Assembly: GCA_024276455.1 (NCBI GenBank)
Contig: JAJRXE010000194.1
Span: 1-18,530, forward strand
DNA length: 18,530 nt
Reading direction: 5' to 3'
From: Calditrichota bacterium
Lineage (GTDB): Bacteria; Calditrichota; Calditrichia; RBG-13-44-9
Each line of letters starts with the position of its first letter. Positions within the stretch are counted from its first letter, which is position 1. This document shows, in pieces, positions 6,647-13,642 of the stretch. Both the position numbers and the translations under genes were made by a program. A model generated the notes under the pieces. That model saw nothing but the letters and a program-made list of their open reading frames with translations. It made no database searches and was not told where the DNA came from.

Positions 6647-9121
6647 ATGTCCGAACGAAAATATGCCTCGGTAATTGTACCCATTCCTTCCGATGAAGGA
6701 TTTACCTACCGGATTCCAGAAGAGCTTGCCGATTTTATCTCCCCCGGAATTCAAGTGATTGTTCCGTTTGGAAACCGCTACCTTTCCGGAATTGTGGTGC
6801 AGGTGAGCGGGGAACTCCCGGCGGGAATCGCGGCGGCGGAACTGAAATCCATTTACGATGTGGTGGACACCCAGCCGGTGGTTACTCCCGACCTGATTCG
6901 AATGCTCCACTGGATTTCGGATTACTACTTGTGTTACCTGGGGGAAGCTTTTCGGCTGGTGCACAGTAGTCTGAATGTGGGCAAGTCGAAGCTGGTGATT
7001 AAACGGCTGGCTAATCCGGAGGAAAAGGAGTGGCCCGCCTCGTTCCGGCAGGTTCTGGAGGCCCTGCCTCCGGAACGGGAATTGAGTTTCCAGACCCTGA
7101 AAAAGAAGTTGCCCTTGAAATCCTTACGCCAGGTCACCTTACAGATGCACCGCGCCGGTCTGATTGTTCGCAAATATGCGGTGCCCACCCGGCAAAAACC
7201 GGTCCCAACTGAATTGTTCCTGCGTGTGATTCCCCCCGAGGCGCGCGATGAAAAGCAGCGCGAGGCCTACCGGAAAATACGAGACGGACGAAAGAGCAAA
7301 GTGCGGGAGCTGTTGCTGCTTCTGGAGGAAAATCCTGAAATTTCTTTAAGCATTCTCCGCGAAAAAGGATTTTCCCGGCGGGAAGTAAATCGCTTGCAGG
7401 AGCTGGGTTTAGTCTCTGCGGAAGAAAAGCCGGCGTACCGGGATTTGCGCCTCTCCTACCGGGAAGAACCGCGGGAGATTACCCTGACCGACGAACAGGA
7501 AGAGTTCCTGAACAAAGTCCGCCCCTATCTGGAAAAACGGCAATACCGGACCTTTTTGCTCCACGGGGTGACCGGCAGTGGAAAAACTCAGGTGTACATT
7601 GAACTCATTCGGGAGACGCTGGCGATGGGTCGGCAGGCCATTGTGTTGATTCCCGAAATTGTTCTCACGCCCCAGACCCTTTCCAGATTCCGGAATTATT
7701 TTGGCGACCGGGTGGCGGTGATTCACAGCCGACTGTCGCCGGCAGAGAAGCGGGAAGTGCTGTATCGAATCCGCCACGGGCATTACCAGGTGGTAGTGGG
7801 ACCGCGTTCCGCTCTGTTTGCGCCCCTGCCTGAACTGGGTTTGATTATTGTGGACGAAGAGCACGAGTCCAGTTACAAACAAACCGACGCCCAACCGCGT
7901 TACCATGCCCGGGACGCGGCGATTTTTCGCGCCAGTTTAACCAATGCGGTGGTCATCCTGGGTTCGGCGACCCCTTCCTTCGAAAGTCTTTACAATGCCC
8001 GGGCGGGGAAGTACGAGTATTTTCGACTGGACAAGCGAATTGAGGCGCGGGCCATGCCCCGCATTACCATTGTGGATTTGAAAGAGGAGTGGAAGAAAAA
8101 TCAGGCGCCGCCGGTGGTCTCGCAAAACCTGGAGCTGAAAATCGAATCTCGTCTGTTAACCCATGAACAGGTCATGATTCTTCTGAACCGCCGGGGGTAC
8201 GCTCCGTACATTCTTTGCAAAGAATGCGGTTATATTGCCAAATGTCCTAATTGTGATGTGACCCTGACGCTGCATAGTTACCAGGGCCGATTGCGCTGTC
8301 ATTACTGCGGTTACCAGACCAAAGCCCCAGACGTTTGTCCGGAATGCGAAAGCATGGACATTGTGTTTAAAGGAATCGGGACTCAGCGGTTGGAGGAAGG
8401 CTTGAAAGAGGTGTTCCCACACGCCCGGATTATCCGGATGGACACCGACACCACCCGGGGAAAACGGGGGCATCTCCGCATCCTGGAAAAATTTCGGCAG
8501 GGGGAAGCGGATATTTTGGTGGGAACCAAAATGATTGCCAAAGGGTTGGATTTTGAGCGGGTAACTTTAGTGGGGGTGGTCATGGCCGATCAGGGGTTGC
8601 ATTTTCCGGATTTCCGCTCGCACGAGAAAGTGTTTCAGTTGCTTACCCAGGCAGCCGGCCGGGCGGGGCGGGGAGCCGCCAGCGGCGAGGTGGTGGTACA
8701 AACCTTCGATCCCAATCACTACATCTTCAAATATTTGCTGACCCACGATTACCTGAGTTTTTACCTGAAAGAAGTAGAAAGCCGCCAGCACCTGAATTAC
8801 CCTCCGTTTGCCCGCCTCATTTTAATTCGGGTGGAAGGCAAGGAAGAAAGGCTGGTGCAGCAGTGGAGCGACTGGCTGGCAAAATACTTCTGGAAAGCCA
8901 ATCGCGAAAGGCAATTCCAAATTTTAGGACCGGCCCCTGCGCCCATTAGCCGAATTAAAAACATCTTCCGTTACCACATTTTGATTAAGCAGCCGAAAGA
9001 AAAGAGCGCTTCCATGGGGTATCTGCGCCGGCTCATTAAAGAGGGCTTCTTTCGGGATTCCCGGTTGAAAAAAATACCGGTTAAAATAACCTTCGATGTC
9101 GATCCGGTGGACATTCTTTAA
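6647..9121 (+). CDS. priA: Replication restart helicase PriA (primosomal protein N')
   Basis: 3'-to-5' superfamily 2 DNA helicase that recognises stalled forks and D-loops and reloads the replisome. Domains in order: an N-terminal 3'-DNA-binding domain (about residues 1-105, VPIPSDEGFTYRIPEEL); a linker/winged-helix region; a helicase core with Walker A GVTGSGKT (307-314) and Walker B DEEH (403-406); and eight zinc-binding Cys in four CxxC pairs (524/527, 533/536, 551/554, 564/567). The second helicase lobe has GTQRLEEGL, GTKMIAKGLDF and QAAGRAGRG, and a C-terminal domain follows. The 824 residues are in the family range with all key motifs intact. No Shine-Dalgarno precedes the ATG, which lies right after a short leader, so initiation may be weak. 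The next gene follows after 17 nt. Confidence 0.96.
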   Translation: MSERKYASVIVPIPSDEGFTYRIPEELADFISPGIQVIVPFGNRYLSGIVVQVSGELPAGIAAAELKSIYDVVDTQPVVTPDLIRMLHWISDYYLCYLGEAFRLVHSSLNVGKSKLVIKRLANPEEKEWPASFRQVLEALPPERELSFQTLKKKLPLKSLRQVTLQMHRAGLIVRKYAVPTRQKPVPTELFLRVIPPEARDEKQREAYRKIRDGRKSKVRELLLLLEENPEISLSILREKGFSRREVNRLQELGLVSAEEKPAYRDLRLSYREEPREITLTDEQEEFLNKVRPYLEKRQYRTFLLHGVTGSGKTQVYIELIRETLAMGRQAIVLIPEIVLTPQTLSRFRNYFGDRVAVIHSRLSPAEKREVLYRIRHGHYQVVVGPRSALFAPLPELGLIIVDEEHESSYKQTDAQPRYHARDAAIFRASLTNAVVILGSATPSFESLYNARAGKYEYFRLDKRIEARAMPRITIVDLKEEWKKNQAPPVVSQNLELKIESRLLTHEQVMILLNRRGYAPYILCKECGYIAKCPNCDVTLTLHSYQGRLRCHYCGYQTKAPDVCPECESMDIVFKGIGTQRLEEGLKEVFPHARIIRMDTDTTRGKRGHLRILEKFRQGEADILVGTKMIAKGLDFERVTLVGVVMADQGLHFPDFRSHEKVFQLLTQAAGRAGRGAASGEVVVQTFDPNHYIFKYLLTHDYLSFYLKEVESRQHLNYPPFARLILIRVEGKEERLVQQWSDWLAKYFWKANRERQFQILGPAPAPISRIKNIFRYHILIKQPKEKSASMGYLRRLIKEGFFRDSRLKKIPVKITFDVDPVDIL

Positions 9122-9138
9122 GAAAAAGGAGCATTTTT

Positions 9139-10002
9139 ATGAAATGGCGATTCGCAGTGTTGACCTTGCTTGCCTGTCTTTCCGTGCTTTCGGCGCAGAC
9201 GTTTCGGCCTCCCCTCGCTTCTCCCCCCGGCAGCGACACCACCCGCTTTCCGGCTCTCTTTCCGGCCGGTTACCAGAACCAACTTCGCTTACCGAACCCG
9301 TTTCTGCGGGAATTCTCTTTTGGCGAATCGGGCTGGGTGAAATCGGCCCTGCAGTTGTGGCTCTGGCAAAACTGGGACCGCATCTGGCAGGAAATTAAAA
9401 TCAAAAACCACCGTCAATGGGAGCCGTTTTTCCCCCAGCGGCCTTCTATTTTCTGGTCGTTCTCGCGACTGGATTTCAGCAGTCCCTTTCTGGACTACCG
9501 GGAAAGTTCGCTTTACCGGCCGCCCAACGTCATGGATTACATTCAATTCAAAATGGGAGGCGACCGTTACATTCCTCTGGTTTCGCTGGTGGCGCTCTCC
9601 TACCTGGCCTCCCGCATTTACCAGCGTTACGGGTATTTGCTGCACCAAAAAGAGAAAGCACGTTACCGCGGGCTCACATTGAGCAGGGAAGAACTCGCCG
9701 CCCTGCGGGTGCTCTGGAAAAATCCCGGTATGACCGCCCCGGAGTGGTATGCCAGGTTGGACAGCCTGGGAGAAGTACGTTTAACCTACCCCCAATTCCG
9801 GGCCATCATTGCCCGGTTGGATGACAAATTTCTCCTGAAGACCCGTCACCGCAGCGAAGAAGTGCTGCTTTATTTTCCAGCTATTTCCCGGGAAAATTTG
9901 CTGTTTCGCTTGCGCGAGGAACTGCAGTGGCTGGATCCCATGAAGCAACCGAAACGGTTTTACCAGCTGCAGGAATTAATTCAAAAGTTGGAAAATCCTT
10001 GA
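9139..10002 (+). CDS. Unrecognised exported or membrane protein with BlaI-like winged-helix C-terminus
   Basis: No family assigned to the whole 287-residue protein. Seen: an N-terminal signal sequence (WRFAVLTLLACLSVLSA, residues 3-19). Cleavage may follow Ala19, or it is a lipoprotein signal with LLAC and Cys13. A Pro/Trp/Phe-rich stretch (20-140) follows, then a short hydrophobic segment IPLVSLVALSYLASRIY (145-161) that could span the membrane. The C-terminus (about 179-252) is LTLSREELAALRVLWKN, then TAPEWYARL, FRAIIARLDDKFLLKT and LYFPAISRE. This follows the BlaI/MecI pattern (vLW...T..E....L....T....L.RL..Kg.l......Y.p.vSre). If the middle segment spans the membrane, the winged helix would face the cytoplasm. 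AAGGAG (9126-9131) precedes the ATG by 7 nt; 17 nt separate it from priA, so cotranscription is likely. The wing assignment is by eye only. Confidence 0.7.
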   Translation: MKWRFAVLTLLACLSVLSAQTFRPPLASPPGSDTTRFPALFPAGYQNQLRLPNPFLREFSFGESGWVKSALQLWLWQNWDRIWQEIKIKNHRQWEPFFPQRPSIFWSFSRLDFSSPFLDYRESSLYRPPNVMDYIQFKMGGDRYIPLVSLVALSYLASRIYQRYGYLLHQKEKARYRGLTLSREELAALRVLWKNPGMTAPEWYARLDSLGEVRLTYPQFRAIIARLDDKFLLKTRHRSEEVLLYFPAISRENLLFRLREELQWLDPMKQPKRFYQLQELIQKLENP

Positions 10003-10036
10003 AGCGGGTTCGAAATCAGAAAACGGGTAAAATTCC

Positions 10037-10519
10037 ATGTCGGAACAACGGCGATCATTTCGGGATGATCCATTAAACGCCCGGGAAAAAGGTGGCTCCT
10101 ACCAGCTGGTTCTGAGGCTGGAAGTGCCGCTGACTTTCAAAGTCGGGGCGTTGGATAAGCTGCGCTTTTTACCCGGGATTTACCTTTACACCGGTCGGCA
10201 GGTGCGTCACCTGGGTGCCCGAATCGAGCGACATTTGCGGCGCGAAAAACCCTGCCGCTGGCACATCGATTACCTCACCACCCGGCAAGATTTCCGGATC
10301 GTCCGGGTGCTGCTTTTCCCGGGCAATCCGCAGGAATGCCGCCTGAACCAGGAACTGGGCGCTTTTCTGGGAGCCACCTGGCCCTTTCCGGGATTCGGTT
10401 CCAGCGACTGCAAGGAAAGTTGCACCAGTCACTTGCTCTATCTGCCCGAGCTGGCGCCTGCCACCATCGATCGCTGGCTTTCCCGCCAAAAGGGACTGAA
10501 TTACCAACCTCTTTATTAG
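10037..10519 (+). CDS. DUF123 / GIY-YIG-like nuclease-family protein
   Basis: 160 residues, stand-alone copy of the DUF123 domain, which is related to GIY-YIG nucleases and in some organisms is fused to endonuclease III. Seen: GIYLYTG (residues 47-53) as the GIY...YIG-like strand pair, LGARIERHLR, then the family hallmark WHIDYLTT. An ECRLNQELGAF segment and a C-terminal PGFGSSDCKESCTSHLLYL follow, with Cys/His positions typical of the domain. Residues 1-20 are charged and not conserved-looking. No Shine-Dalgarno is obvious before the ATG; 34 nt separate it from the previous gene. A nuclease role is inferred from the fold; the family's substrate is not established. Confidence 0.85.
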   Translation: MSEQRRSFRDDPLNAREKGGSYQLVLRLEVPLTFKVGALDKLRFLPGIYLYTGRQVRHLGARIERHLRREKPCRWHIDYLTTRQDFRIVRVLLFPGNPQECRLNQELGAFLGATWPFPGFGSSDCKESCTSHLLYLPELAPATIDRWLSRQKGLNYQPLY

Positions 10520-10582
10520 AATCGTTCTTAGCCCCTGAATGTACGCTGAATAATAAGTGAAAGTGTCAAATGGAACGACCTT

Positions 10583-10611
10583 TTGAAAACCTTTTTAGTT
10601 TTTAGTATTAT
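10583..10611 (+). promoter_or_regulatory. Promoter of the mutM operon
   Basis: TTGAAA (10583-10588) and TATTAT (10606-10611) are 17 bp apart, each one or two changes from consensus, in an AT-rich gap (10520-10716). The leader would be about 100 nt. A strong AGGAGGTG (10704-10711) precedes the mutM ATG. Confidence 0.5.
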
Positions 10612-10716
10612 TTATGTAAATTAATTTTGAATGAATGAATTGTGTTATTCGTGGGCATTAGATAAAAATTTTAGCCTTTTTAGCGTATTTCGCGGGCCAA
10701 CAGAGGAGGTGCTCGA

Positions 10717-11523
10717 ATGCCGGAATTGCCGGAAGTGGAAACCATTGCCCGCCAGATTCGGGCGGTTTTTCTGGAAAAAACCATTGTGAAGGTGGCGGTC
10801 AACACGCCCAGGTTGTTGAAAAATGTCTCCGCCACCGAATTTGTCCGGCGGCTGGAGGGGCAGCCGCTGCGGGAGGTGACCCGACGGGGGAAATTCCTGC
10901 TCTGGCAGGGGGGAACGGCCTACCCGGTGTTTCATCTGGGCATGTCGGGCAATTTTTTCCGTCGCCGGGAACAGGCGACGCATCCGGAACACATTCATTT
11001 AGAATTCCATTTTGCCGACGGACAGACCCTTTTTTACCAGGATGTGCGCAAATTCGGCAAAATCTGGCTCTACGAAGAACCGCCGAAATTCCCCGAACTG
11101 GGTGTGGAGCCATTAAGCGAAAATTTTTCTTTAAATAACCTCAAGAAATTATTAAATTTAAAAAATATGAATATGAAGGCGTTTCTGATGGATCAGAGTA
11201 ACATTGCCGGGATTGGCAATATTTACGCCAACGAAATCTTGTTTTTGTCCCGGATCAGTCCTTTTCGGAAGACCCGGGAGATTACGGAGAAGGAAGCGGA
11301 GGTATTTTTCCGGGAAATTCGTTCCGTGCTGGAACGCGCGGTGAGGAATTTCGGTACCACTTACAGCGATTTTCGCACCGTGGAAGGAAGCGACGGACAG
11401 AACCAGTTCTTCCTGCAGGTGTACCAGAAGGCGGGTGAACCGTGTCCGGTGTGCGGAACTCCCATCGAAAAGGCGGTATTGAACAGCCGCTCGACGTTTT
11501 ACTGTCCGAAATGCCAGAGGTGA
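10717..11523 (+). CDS. mutM: Formamidopyrimidine-DNA glycosylase (Fpg/MutM)
   Basis: Bifunctional base-excision repair enzyme that removes 8-oxoguanine and ring-opened purines and cleaves the abasic site. Seen: the catalytic N-terminus PELPEVETIARQI (Pro2 nucleophile, Glu3), Lys59 in RRGKF (equivalent of E. coli Lys57), and the helix-two-turn-helix DQSNIAGIGNIYANEIL. The C-terminal zinc finger is C-x2-C-x16-C-x2-C (CPVCGTP ... FYCPKC). The 268 residues are normal. A near-perfect Shine-Dalgarno AGGAGGTG with 5-nt spacing suggests efficient translation. It is first gene of a compact three-gene unit: the next ATG lies 6 nt after the stop. Confidence 0.96.
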   Translation: MPELPEVETIARQIRAVFLEKTIVKVAVNTPRLLKNVSATEFVRRLEGQPLREVTRRGKFLLWQGGTAYPVFHLGMSGNFFRRREQATHPEHIHLEFHFADGQTLFYQDVRKFGKIWLYEEPPKFPELGVEPLSENFSLNNLKKLLNLKNMNMKAFLMDQSNIAGIGNIYANEILFLSRISPFRKTREITEKEAEVFFREIRSVLERAVRNFGTTYSDFRTVEGSDGQNQFFLQVYQKAGEPCPVCGTPIEKAVLNSRSTFYCPKCQR

Positions 11524-11529
11524 GGGAAC

Positions 11530-12312
11530 ATGGCAGGGAAAATTGTTACGTTACTAACCGATTTTGGCACCGAAGACGGGTATGTAGGTGCCATGAAAGG
11601 GGTGCTCCTCTCCGGCGATTCCAACTTGCAGGTGGTGGACATATCCCATCAGATTCGTCCCTTTGACGTTCGCCAGGCGGCCTTTGCCCTGTTTAACTAC
11701 TACCGTTATTTCCCCAAAGGTACGGTGCACGTTGTGGTGGTCGATCCCGGTGTGGGTACCGAGCGTTCGGGACTGGTACTGCGCACGGCGGATTATTTCT
11801 TTGTGGGACCGGACAATGGGGTGTTTAGCTTTATTTACGAAAACGAGGTGTTCAAAGGTTTTCGGATCGAGGAAGAAAAAATTAATCCCACTGCCACTCC
11901 CACTTTTCACGGGCGGGATATTTTTGTTCCGGTGGCGTTAAAACTGTTAGCCGGAGAATCCCTGGAGAATTTTACCGTGCCCGCGGCCCGCTTCGAATCT
12001 TTTTACGAAAAATATCACTCTTCCGCGCCGAATCAACTCCACCTGAAGGTGATTCACATCGACCACTTTGGCAATCTGGTGCTTAATTTCACCCAGCAGG
12101 ATTGGGAGCAGTTGGGTCGGCCGGAAGGGGTGAAAATCCGTCTGAAACGCGGCTTTCTGTACGGGATTCAACGTACCTTTGGCGAGGCGAGGAAAGGACA
12201 GATTCTGGCCCTGTGGGACAGCAGCGGTTTTCTGCAAATTTCCCAGAATCAGGGTAACGCCGCCCGGATGCTGGATATGAAAATCGGCGATGAACTGGTA
12301 GTGGAAATATGA
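11530..12312 (+). CDS. SAM hydroxide adenosyltransferase (DUF62, adenosine-forming SAM hydrolase)
   Basis: Converts S-adenosylmethionine and water (as hydroxide) to adenosine and methionine; related to the fluorinase/chlorinase fold. Seen: ITLLTDFG-like IVTLLTDFGTEDGYVGAMKG, then HVVVVDPGVGTER, VGPDNGVFS, FHGRDIF and the C-terminal QRTFGEA...LALWDSSGFLQI. The Asp-Arg-His triad of hydroxide-type enzymes is in place: Asp72, Arg79, His127. I see no fluorinase-specific insertion, though halogenase-specific residues were not checked. 260 residues. The physiological role in bacteria is unclear. GAGG at the end of mutM serves as Shine-Dalgarno. The stop overlaps the next start as ATGA. Confidence 0.93.
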   Translation: MAGKIVTLLTDFGTEDGYVGAMKGVLLSGDSNLQVVDISHQIRPFDVRQAAFALFNYYRYFPKGTVHVVVVDPGVGTERSGLVLRTADYFFVGPDNGVFSFIYENEVFKGFRIEEEKINPTATPTFHGRDIFVPVALKLLAGESLENFTVPAARFESFYEKYHSSAPNQLHLKVIHIDHFGNLVLNFTQQDWEQLGRPEGVKIRLKRGFLYGIQRTFGEARKGQILALWDSSGFLQISQNQGNAARMLDMKIGDELVVEI

Positions 12313-13244
12313 TCGGGTCCAAATTCAAACAAAATTACAAAACCATTATTGGGGTAACCCTGCTGGCGTTCTTCCTCTGGCTCATGGTAAAGATGAACCA
12401 GGTGTACGATTATGCCATCGACATCGCCATCCGTTACACCAATATTGACCCGGACAAAATCCTGAAATATCCTCAGGTGGACACCGTGCGGGTGGAGTTC
12501 ACCGGCAAAGGAAAGGACCTGATCCGGTTGCATTTTTACCACCTTTATTACCAGATTGACCTTTCCCACGCACCACTGCACCTGGAACTGGATTTAACCG
12601 AGCACCACGAATACGTGAGTTCCGTGGGGCTGAACGTGAAGGTGAAGTCCATTGTCCGGCCCCGCTTGTTAGTTATTGAGCTGGACAAAAAAGTAACCCG
12701 CAAGTTGCCGGTGGTGGTAAAGTACAAGCTGGATACCCCGCCCGGGTACCTGTTGATGGGAGTGAAAGCGGAACCCGACTCGGTGGAAGTGACCGGCCCG
12801 GCGGAAATGTTTAAAAAAATCAAAGCGATCGAAACCGAGACCAAGGAATTCAAAGACGTGGACCAGCCGTTGACCGAAGAGTTCAAAATCCGCCAGACCA
12901 CGGAGTACTATTCGTTCATTCGGCCGAAAAAAATCAAAGTGTTTTTTGACGTCCAGCGTCTGGCGGAAAAAAATATTCCCGACGTTCCGGTGGAAGTGAT
13001 CAACGTCCCGCCCAACCTGGCCGTAGTGCCCTTGCCCTCCACAGCCGTGCTGTACGTGAAGGGCGGAGAGAAAGTGCTGGCGAATCTAACCGCCAAAGAT
13101 TTCCGCATTGTCATTGACTTCAAACGCCTCTGGCGGCCCATCAAGGGGAAGGTGAAAGCGGATCTGATTACCCGGGCTAACGTGCTTTACATGGAATCCC
13201 ATCCTCCTGAATTTGAGTTGATCGTTCGCAAAAAATCAAAATAA
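12309..13244 (+). CDS. YbbR-like (CdaR-like) domain protein, membrane anchored
   Basis: 311 residues. One N-terminal transmembrane helix (IIGVTLLAFFLWLMVKM, about 13-29) is followed by an extracytoplasmic beta-rich region. It has YbbR-like repeats, seen as recurrent segments such as LPVVVKYKLDTPPGYLLMGV then PDSVEVTGPAEMFKKI, and IPDVPVEVINVPPNLAVVP then STAVLYVKGGEKVL. In Firmicutes, YbbR/CdaR regulates the diadenylate cyclase CdaA; here no cdaA or glmM is adjacent, so that role is not supported by context. It starts on an ATGA overlap with the SAM hydrolase gene, indicating translational coupling. Substrate or partner unknown. Confidence 0.82.
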   Translation: MIGSKFKQNYKTIIGVTLLAFFLWLMVKMNQVYDYAIDIAIRYTNIDPDKILKYPQVDTVRVEFTGKGKDLIRLHFYHLYYQIDLSHAPLHLELDLTEHHEYVSSVGLNVKVKSIVRPRLLVIELDKKVTRKLPVVVKYKLDTPPGYLLMGVKAEPDSVEVTGPAEMFKKIKAIETETKEFKDVDQPLTEEFKIRQTTEYYSFIRPKKIKVFFDVQRLAEKNIPDVPVEVINVPPNLAVVPLPSTAVLYVKGGEKVLANLTAKDFRIVIDFKRLWRPIKGKVKADLITRANVLYMESHPPEFELIVRKKSK

Positions 13245-13259
13245 GGTGGCGAAGCCCTC

Positions 13260-13299
13260 CCGGGTGGAAAACCTGTCGGTCACCTTGACCGCAACCCGG
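13260..13299. repeat. Nested inverted repeat after the YbbR-like gene
   Basis: CCGGGT (13260-13265) pairs with ACCCGG (13294-13299), enclosing a hairpin CGGTC/GACCG (13277-13281, 13287-13291). It begins 15 nt after the stop but has no T tract, so it is not a canonical terminator; it may protect the 3' end of the mRNA or mark a processing site. Confidence 0.4.
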
Positions 13300-13367
13300 A
13301 GATGGTTAATGGCCAACCTCTTCCTTCCCAATTTTTCCGGGTAATGAACTCTCCGGAGCGCATTCCG

Positions 13368-13506
13368 TATAATGAATTAATTTGTTAAAGAACGGGTAAG
13401 AGGGGGAAGGCAAATGGGGCAACGGACCACCGTGCCCCCTGAATTCCCGGATTAATTTTTCAATCCACTTTAATTGTCCGGAGCAAGAGGGTTTGAATTA
13501 CCCGTT
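13368..13506 (+). other. Candidate structured RNA element in the gene-free 13245-13603 gap
   Basis: No reading frame of note exists in this 359-nt gap. Seen: a perfect -10 TATAAT (13368-13373, poor -35), then AACGGGTAA (13391-13399) exactly complementary to TTACCCGTT (13498-13506). This 9-bp stem could enclose two hairpins. The first is GGGGCA-(A)-CGG (13416-13425) with CCGTGCCCC (13430-13438), loop ACCA. The second is GGATT/AATCC (13449-13453, 13462-13466). A T run lies at 13549-13554 without a convincing hairpin before it. It could be a small RNA or part of a long leader; no known class was recognised. A 9-bp complement in a region this size is not rare by chance. Confidence 0.3.
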
Positions 13507-13584
13507 TGAGTTTTACGCTGCCTGCCCGGAAAGCGGTGGAACAGTTGGTTTTTTAAACAAATTCGCTCAAAATTTCTAATTTCT

Positions 13585-13613
13585 TTGCTCTTTTCCGGGA
13601 TATTTGATATTAT
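13585..13613 (+). promoter_or_regulatory. Possible promoter of the coiled-coil/OmpA-like gene
   Basis: TTGCTC (13585-13590) and TATTAT (13608-13613) are 17 bp apart in an AT-rich stretch, 30 nt before the preferred ATG at 13643. If real, it excludes the longer TTG-initiated reading from 13604. Confidence 0.38.
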
Positions 13614-13642
13614 ATTTTGAGAGTGATGTGTTTGAGGAGCAG

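Noticed and set aside
10613..10645. Tandem GAAT repeat (GAATGAATGAATTG) before mutM as a repeat element
   Set aside because: Only about three 4-bp units in an AT-rich leader; too short to support.
13604..13642. TTG-initiated N-terminal extension of the coiled-coil protein
   Set aside because: It overlaps a candidate -10 box and adds acidic residues in front of a clear signal peptide; ATG 13643 with GAGGAG fits better.
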